Positions 14,121 to 18,488 of a stretch of DNA of 18,488 nucleotides are shown here, one piece after another (the stretch's first letter is position 1; each line of letters begins with the position of its first letter). A model generated the notes under the pieces. It saw only the letters and a program-made list of their open reading frames with translations, ran no database searches and was not told the DNA's origin. The translations under genes and the position numbers were made by a program. Source of the stretch: Hyphomicrobiaceae bacterium UBA2767 (lineage in GTDB: Bacteria; Pseudomonadota; Alphaproteobacteria; Rhizobiales; Methyloligellaceae); NCBI GenBank assembly GCA_002352635.1, contig DEIT01000135.1, positions 22,475-40,962 of the forward strand. The letters run 5' to 3'.

Positions 14121-15200
14121 ATGGCAGAAAAAACTACGTTCGAAGTTATGCATGAGTTCGTTGAACCTGCGCGGAAGAAAATTTCTCACGGCAGCTGGGA
14201 CTATCTCATGGGCGCGGCGGAGACCGAGACGACGCACAGGCGCAACCGGCTTGCACTTGATTCTCTTGGATTTCGCCCACGCGTCTTGCGCGACGTGGTG
14301 AACGTGGATTGCGGCACCGAATTTCTCGGGCACAAGCTGCGCCTGCCAGTCATCCTGGCACCGATCGGCTCGATGCAGGATTTCGTGGAAGATGGCGGGG
14401 CGGCGCCAGCCCGTGCGGCAGCACGCTTCGGCTGCCTTCATATGTTGAGCTCGGTCTGCGCACCAGGCGTCGAGGCCGTGGCCAAGGCTGCGAAAGGCTA
14501 CCCGAAGATTTTCCAGATCTATGTTCGTGGCAACGATCAATGGGTCGACGATCTTGTGACACAAGCCCTCGATCTCGATTACTCGGCGATCTGTTTTACC
14601 GTCGATCTCGACTATTACGGGCGGCGCGAGCGTGACAAGGCCAAGCGCTACAAGCCGACCGCCCGTCGTCACCAGGTCCCGCATGAAGATCAGCGGCGGT
14701 TCTCATGGCACAATATCGAGCGAATTCGCGGAAAATTCGATTGTCCGCTGATCATCAAGGGAATCGCCACGCCCGAGGATGCGTTGATCGCAGCCGATAG
14801 CGGCATAGACATGGTCTATGTGTCAAACCATGGCGGACGCCAACTCGACCACTGCCTCGGTTCGGCGGCTGTGTTGCCACAAATCGTCGAGGCGCTGGAT
14901 GGACGCTGCAAAACGATCGTCGATGGTGCCTTCATGCGCGGCACCGACGTCGTCAAGGCGATGGCTTTGGGGGCCGACTTTGTCGGGATAGGCCGCCTGC
15001 AGGGCCTGGCGGCGGCAGCGGCAGGCGAGGACGGCATCGTGCGCATGCTGGAATTGTTGGAACAAGAGATCGAGGGAACGCTTGGCATGCTGGGGGTCAC
15101 ATCCTATGGGGAGTTGGACTCAGGCTATGTCTCAGCCGCACCTCCGCCATACTTCGGCGGCTGGCACCCGGCCTTCCCGCTTGTTGACGAAGGATACTGA
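14121..15200 (+). CDS. FMN-dependent alpha-hydroxy-acid dehydrogenase (LldD/glycolate oxidase family)
   Basis: A TIM-barrel flavoenzyme oxidizing an L-2-hydroxy acid to a 2-keto acid, 359 residues. Seen: YLMGAAETETTHRRN at 28-42, QIYV at 132-135, TVDLDYYGRRERD at 160-172, Lys213 in IIKGI, the catalytic VSNHGGRQLD at 234-243 (His237, Arg240), and ALGADFVGIGR at 282-292. The usual FMN-phosphate element DGGxRRG reads DGAFMRG at 268-274, so the first arginine is Met, and the usual GRP that follows is GRL. The catalytic His and Arg remain, so an active enzyme with a modified FMN pocket is likely. The substrate (lactate, glycolate, mandelate or other) cannot be assigned. It lies 46 bases after the MoeB-family gene. 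Confidence 0.88.
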   Translation: MAEKTTFEVMHEFVEPARKKISHGSWDYLMGAAETETTHRRNRLALDSLGFRPRVLRDVVNVDCGTEFLGHKLRLPVILAPIGSMQDFVEDGGAAPARAAARFGCLHMLSSVCAPGVEAVAKAAKGYPKIFQIYVRGNDQWVDDLVTQALDLDYSAICFTVDLDYYGRRERDKAKRYKPTARRHQVPHEDQRRFSWHNIERIRGKFDCPLIIKGIATPEDALIAADSGIDMVYVSNHGGRQLDHCLGSAAVLPQIVEALDGRCKTIVDGAFMRGTDVVKAMALGADFVGIGRLQGLAAAAAGEDGIVRMLELLEQEIEGTLGMLGVTSYGELDSGYVSAAPPPYFGGWHPAFPLVDEGY

Positions 15201-15306
15201 GCGCCCATGTCTGAATTCAACCAATTGAGAACATGCGATAGCGCTTCAAATGGATGCTAGGCGCATGGCCTGGGCGACAGGAGATATAGTTTCAAACCGG
15301 CCCGCA

Positions 15307-15333
15307 TTGTCGCGCTGGCATCCGGGTTATAAG
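15307..15333 (+). promoter_or_regulatory. Possible promoter of the aldo/keto reductase gene
   Basis: In the 183-base gap before the aldo/keto reductase gene, TTGTCG (15307-15312) and a good -10 hexamer TATAAG (15328-15333) are spaced by 15 bases, shorter than the ideal 17. No other structured element was found in this gap. The call is weak. Confidence 0.3.
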
Positions 15334-15383
15334 AAGGCATTTGAGAAATTCAGCCCGTGATTTGAGTTCGCGCGTGGGAGAAA

Positions 15384-16358
15384 ATGATGAAGTTCAAATG
15401 GCTTGGCCGCACCGGTCTTCAGGTATCACAACTGTGCTTTGGCACCATGTCATTCGGGGGTGACGCCAGCGAGGAAGAGTCCGCTGACATGTACAAGGCC
15501 TGCCGCAACGCAGGCATCAACTTCTTCGATTGTGCCGATGCCTATTCCAGGGGGAAAGCGGAAACGATCCTCGGCAAACTGATCCGGGCTGAACGCGATG
15601 AACTGATCATCACATCGAAATGCTTCAACCCCATGGCCGACGATATGAATGCCCGTGGTGGCAACAGAAGGCACATTCTGAGCGCGGTTGAGGCCAGCCT
15701 TCAACGGCTTGGCACCGACCGGCTGGATGTCCTGTTCATGCACCGGTGGGACGACAATGTGCCCCTTGAGGAGACGCTGCGCGCGCTTGAGAAGCTCGTG
15801 AGCGACGGCAAGGTGCTCTACCTCGGCGCCAGCAACTGGGCCGCCTGGCAGATTTCCAAAGCACTTGGTATTTCAGAACGAAATTGCTGGCCGCGCATCG
15901 ATGTGATTCAACCCATGTATTCGCTGGTGAAACGTCAATCAGAAGTGGAAATGTTTCCAATGGCGATTGCCGAGGAATTGGGCGTTATCACCTATTCGCC
16001 CGTAGGTGGCGGTCTTCTCAGCGGTAAGTATGGCGTCAAGACGCGACCCAACGCAGGGCGAATCATGACCAACAAGGAATACGAAAAGCGTTATGGCGAG
16101 GAATGGGTGTTTGAAACGGCGGAGAATTTCACAGCCTTAGCAAACAAAAAGGGTCACCATCCTGTCAGCCTGGCTGTCGCTTGGGCTGCGGCACACCCGG
16201 CCGTCACCTGCCCTATAATCGGCGCTCGCAACCTGGAGCAACTCGAACCATCTCTCACGTCCATTGAGATCGATATGACGGACGCGCTCCACGAAGAAAT
16301 CGCCGCATTGTCCCGCACCCCACCACCGGCAACGGATCGGCGTGAAGAACAGGTCTAG
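15384..16358 (+). CDS. Aldo/keto reductase
   Basis: A monomeric NADPH-dependent carbonyl reductase of the aldo/keto reductase superfamily, 324 residues, closest in style to the bacterial aryl-alcohol-dehydrogenase-related or YghZ/Tas-like group. The catalytic tetrad is complete: Asp49 and Tyr54 in FFDCADAYSRGKAE, Lys79 in IITSKC and His120 in LFMHRWDD. The N-terminal beta hairpin WLGRTGLQVSQLCFGTMSFG and the nucleotide-binding C-terminal CPIIGARNLEQLEPSL are present. The start is one of two tandem ATG codons (15384, 15387); GGGAGA lies just upstream and is better spaced for the second. It converges on the 2-hydroxyacid dehydrogenase gene. The substrate is unknown. Confidence 0.9.
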   Translation: MMKFKWLGRTGLQVSQLCFGTMSFGGDASEEESADMYKACRNAGINFFDCADAYSRGKAETILGKLIRAERDELIITSKCFNPMADDMNARGGNRRHILSAVEASLQRLGTDRLDVLFMHRWDDNVPLEETLRALEKLVSDGKVLYLGASNWAAWQISKALGISERNCWPRIDVIQPMYSLVKRQSEVEMFPMAIAEELGVITYSPVGGGLLSGKYGVKTRPNAGRIMTNKEYEKRYGEEWVFETAENFTALANKKGHHPVSLAVAWAAAHPAVTCPIIGARNLEQLEPSLTSIEIDMTDALHEEIAALSRTPPPATDRREEQV

Positions 16359-16387
16359 CGCAGCGTGGATACCGGTTCCTCAGTCAC

Positions 16388-16407
16388 ACAAGGTGGACAA
16401 CCCTTGT
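16388..16407. terminator. Possible bidirectional terminator between convergent genes
   Basis: ACAAGG (16388-16393) and CCTTGT (16402-16407) form a 6-bp stem with an eight-base loop in the 62-base gap between two convergent genes. No T-run follows on either strand. The position suits a shared terminator, but the evidence is thin. Confidence 0.3.
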
Positions 16408-16420
16408 CGACCGAGGCTCC

Positions 16421-17413
16421 CTAGAGCATCGCCTGATGAACACGGTCGGGTGGGGAATGACCATCAAGGAAGGTTTTAATGTTGATTATGACCTTCTCGC
16501 CCATATCGATCCGTCCCTCGACGGTCGCTGAGGCCAGATGGGGCAATACGACAACCCTGTCGCTCTGGAGCAATTTTGGATTGACCGCCGGCTCATTTTC
16601 AAACACGTCGAGACCGGCACCCGCGATCTGGCCGGCTTCGACCATGCGCGCGAGCGCATTCTCATCAATCACTTCACCACGCGCTGTGTTGACGAGATAG
16701 CAATCGGGTTTGAGCAGCTTCAACCGGCGCGCTGACAACAGATGATAGGTGGCGGGCGTATGCGGGCAATTGACCGAAACGATGTCCATGCGCGCCAGCA
16801 TCTGATCGAGGCTATCCCAGTAAGTTGCCTCGAGTTCCTCCTCGATTTCCGCCGCCACCTTGTGACGATTGTGATAGTGGATCTGCAGGCCGAATGCCTT
16901 TGCCCGGCGCGCCACCGCCTGGCCAATTCGTCCCATGCCGATAATCCCCAGCCGTTTGCCAAAAATGCGGTTTCCAAGCATCCAGGTGGGGGACCAGCCG
17001 TCCCAGTTGTTGTTGGGCGCCTTGAGATAACTAGCCCCTTCCGCCAGCCGCCTTGGCACGGCAAGTATGAGTGCCATGGTCATATCAGCAGTGTCTTCCG
17101 TCAATACGCCCGGCGTATTGGTGACGATTATCCCGCGGTTGCGTGCCGTTTCGAGATCGATATTGTCGACACCGGTGCCGAAATTCGCAATGAGCTTCAG
17201 CTGATCGCCGGCCTTGCTGAGCACGCTTGAGTCGATCCGGTCCGTCACGGTCGGCACCAACACCTCCGCCTTGCCAGCTGCCGCAATGAGCTCCTCCCGG
17301 GTCATGGGATGATCATCTATATTGAGCTCTGCATCGAACAGCTCTCGCATACGCGTTTCGACCACGTCCGGCAGCCGTCGCGTGACCACAATCAGCGGTT
17401 TCTTTGCGGGCAT
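16421..17413 (-). CDS. D-isomer-specific 2-hydroxyacid dehydrogenase, glyoxylate reductase-like
   Basis: A cytoplasmic NAD(P)H-dependent dehydrogenase interconverting a 2-keto acid and a D-2-hydroxy acid, probably glyoxylate/glycolate or hydroxypyruvate/D-glycerate. It has 330 residues. Seen: the conserved NFGTGVDNID near 78-86, the Rossmann loop GMGRIG at 159-164, and the catalytic triad Arg245 in NTARGEVID, Glu274 in FENEP and His292 in LPHLASAT. After the second Rossmann strand comes HNRHK (181-185) rather than an acidic residue, which suggests NADPH preference. The ATG at 17413 has GGAG five bases upstream. The gene is divergent from the SH3-domain gene across 234 bases. Function to the level of enzyme class is sure; the substrate is inferred. 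Confidence 0.92.
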   Translation of the reverse strand: MPAKKPLIVVTRRLPDVVETRMRELFDAELNIDDHPMTREELIAAAGKAEVLVPTVTDRIDSSVLSKAGDQLKLIANFGTGVDNIDLETARNRGIIVTNTPGVLTEDTADMTMALILAVPRRLAEGASYLKAPNNNWDGWSPTWMLGNRIFGKRLGIIGMGRIGQAVARRAKAFGLQIHYHNRHKVAAEIEEELEATYWDSLDQMLARMDIVSVNCPHTPATYHLLSARRLKLLKPDCYLVNTARGEVIDENALARMVEAGQIAGAGLDVFENEPAVNPKLLQSDRVVVLPHLASATVEGRIDMGEKVIINIKTFLDGHSPPDRVHQAML

Positions 17414-17540
17414 TCTTCTTCTCCACTCGGCTCAACAACTGGTCTTGGCTGAGGATATCATGCGGCGACCATCAAAATTCAGATTCATCGCCGGAAATCC
17501 TCTCCCACATGCCGCCTTGTCTATCAGAACGGCCCCGATA

Positions 17541-17571
17541 TAACAAAATGAGTTATGGCGTCTTAGCCATG
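17541..17571. promoter_or_regulatory. Two overlapping inverted repeats in a divergent promoter region
   Basis: ATAAC (17541-17545) and GTTAT (17553-17557) form one inverted repeat with a 7-base spacer. ATGGC (17556-17560) and GCCAT (17567-17571) form a second with a 6-base spacer, and the two share two bases. They lie midway between the start codons of the 2-hydroxyacid dehydrogenase and the SH3-domain protein, a natural place for a regulator of either gene. The pattern does not match the Irr (ICE) or RirA consensus that I know. Confidence 0.4.
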
Positions 17572-17647
17572 TTCCGTTCATCTTTTTATCGCAATCCTTG
17601 ATGGCGGAAATTGAGACTGGTTTCGCGAGACGCGGGATGAACGACTT

Positions 17648-18211
17648 ATGAGAAGCTGGCAGGCATATGCGCACGCATGGATGTCGGTGATTTGTGCCGC
17701 CGCAATGTTATTTGCGCTGACGGGAACACTGTCGGTAAGCGCGCAGGAGAAGCAGCGCCCGGCATCGGTGAAACTTGGGGCAAGCGGCTTCCAGGTTCCC
17801 CGTTTTGTCAGCCTCAAATCCAATCGCGTCAATGTCCGGAAAGGACCGAGCACGGAGCACGCCGTGGCATGGGTGTTCTCGCGCGCCGGCTTGCCTGTTG
17901 AGATCATTGCGGAGTTCGAGCATTGGCGCCAAATTCGCGATAGCGAAGGCTCTGAAGGCTGGGTTTTCCACGCCCTATTGTCCGGACGACGGACGGCCCT
18001 GATTATGCCGTGGACCAAGGAGTCTCGCTCAATCCCTCTCCATGCAAGCACGTCAAGCGATTCGAAAGCCGTTGCGCAACTTGAACCCGGCGTTCTCGGC
18101 TCAGTGCATACCTGCGACGGCGCCTGGTGCCATTTTAGCGTGGGAGACTATACGGGGTGGATTCAACAGGAGCGCCTTTGGGGCGTCTATGGGGGCGAAG
18201 CGTTGGAATAG
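17648..18211 (+). CDS. Secreted protein with two bacterial SH3-like domains
   Basis: A 187-residue exported protein. Residues 1-32 look like a cleavable signal peptide: basic start MRSWQ, hydrophobic core CAAAMLFALTG, and a cleavage-like end SVSA before QEK. The mature part has two SH3b-type repeats: about 55-113, containing the typical NVRKGPSTEHAVAWVF and WRQIRDSEGSEGWVF, and about 118-182, containing the pattern IPLHAST, GAWCHFSVGDYTGWIQ and WGVY. Two cysteines in TCDGAWC could form a disulfide in the periplasm. SH3b domains of this type usually bind cell-wall or envelope material; the actual ligand is not known. The ATG at 17648 has only a weak purine-rich site upstream. It converges on irr. 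Confidence 0.88.
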   Translation: MRSWQAYAHAWMSVICAAAMLFALTGTLSVSAQEKQRPASVKLGASGFQVPRFVSLKSNRVNVRKGPSTEHAVAWVFSRAGLPVEIIAEFEHWRQIRDSEGSEGWVFHALLSGRRTALIMPWTKESRSIPLHASTSSDSKAVAQLEPGVLGSVHTCDGAWCHFSVGDYTGWIQQERLWGVYGGEALE

Positions 18212-18248
18212 TCCGGGCACGAACCAGGCAAGGGCGATGGGTTGAGTC

Positions 18249-18488
18249 TTACTTCTCAACCAGCCTCACAAGCACATCAACGCGCGAAACCGCCATACCA
18301 TCGGGCGGTTCGGGCAAACCCTGCACGAACAGCTCATCCGTTTGTATATCCATCAGGATCCCGCCGTCCTGCTCACAGAAGAAATGGTAGTGATTTGATG
18401 TATTTGTGTCGAAGTAGGTTTTGGCTCCCTCGACGGCCACCTCACGCAGTAAACCAGCCTGGGTAAACTGATGCAGCGTATTGTAGAC
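18249..18488 (-). CDS. irr: Iron response regulator Irr, C-terminal part (cut by window edge)
   Basis: The last 79 residues of a Fur-superfamily regulator. In Hyphomicrobiales Irr accumulates under iron limitation, represses haem synthesis and iron-using genes, and is lost when haem is available. Seen: the DNA-binding domain end VYNTLHQFTQAGLLREVAV, the strand TYFDTNTSNHYHFFC, and a C-terminal dimerization part with DIQTDELFVQG and PDGM. The region where Irr proteins often have a His-His-His haem-binding run reads His-Tyr-His here. The first residues lie outside the window. Irr is preferred over Fur because of the sequence GAKTYFDTNTSNHYHFF and the lack of a CxxC pair after the histidines. 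The frame stops at TAA (18249-18251), 37 bases from the convergent SH3-domain gene. Confidence 0.87.
   Translation of the reverse strand, partial: VYNTLHQFTQAGLLREVAVEGAKTYFDTNTSNHYHFFCEQDGGILMDIQTDELFVQGLPEPPDGMAVSRVDVLVRLVEK

Noticed and set aside
14019..14684. Minus-strand open frame of 221 codons
   Set aside because: Antisense to the MoeB-family and hydroxy-acid dehydrogenase genes; no family resemblance and no ribosome binding site.

Overview
The window is chromosomal DNA of an alphaproteobacterium, most likely of the Hyphomicrobiales (Rhizobiales) type. Three things point there: the order dnaA-dnaN-recF-gyrB on one strand, the block rpsT - enoyl-CoA hydratase - mutM - ubiE - ubiB - coaBC - dut that classically sits beside dnaA in that order, and the end of a gene for the iron regulator Irr at the right edge. 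Coding density is high, the DNA is moderately GC-rich, and I see no insertion sequence, prophage, CRISPR array, tRNA or rRNA gene.

Layout. Positions 1-5345 (minus strand) hold the replication genes: the N-terminal half of gyrB, then recF, dnaN and dnaA. Positions 5346-6588 hold the dnaA upstream region, a small rhodanese-like gene (5512-5958, minus) and a 630-base non-coding stretch, which is more AT-rich, contains four GANTC sites within about 150 bases, and ends in the rpsT terminator. Positions 6589-8748 (minus) carry rpsT with a well-formed promoter, an enoyl-CoA hydratase and mutM. From a divergent promoter region at 8749-8833 the plus strand runs ubiE, ubiB, coaBC, dut, a MoeB/ThiF-family E1-like enzyme, an FMN-dependent alpha-hydroxy-acid dehydrogenase and an aldo/keto reductase (to 16358). 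The right end has a 2-hydroxyacid dehydrogenase (minus), a divergent secreted SH3-domain protein (plus), and irr (minus, cut by the window edge).

How the genes work together. The left part makes and controls the replisome (initiator, clamp, gap-repair ATPase, gyrase) and adds DNA repair (MutM) and dUTP removal (Dut). UbiE and UbiB serve ubiquinone synthesis, and CoaBC makes 4'-phosphopantetheine for CoA. The right part holds several oxidoreductases of hydroxy and keto acids.

Most interesting point. The CoaBC enzyme carries an extra N-terminal Cro/CI-type helix-turn-helix domain of about 60 residues in one continuous reading frame. The 80 bases around its start contain three copies of AAACTTRC: two form a perfect 11-bp inverted repeat across the ubiB-coaBC gap, and two form a dyad straddling the coaBC start codon. 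This suggests a self-regulating 'trigger enzyme' of CoA synthesis, analogous in idea to BirA (biotin) and NadR (NAD). The fusion and the repeats are seen directly; regulation is inference.
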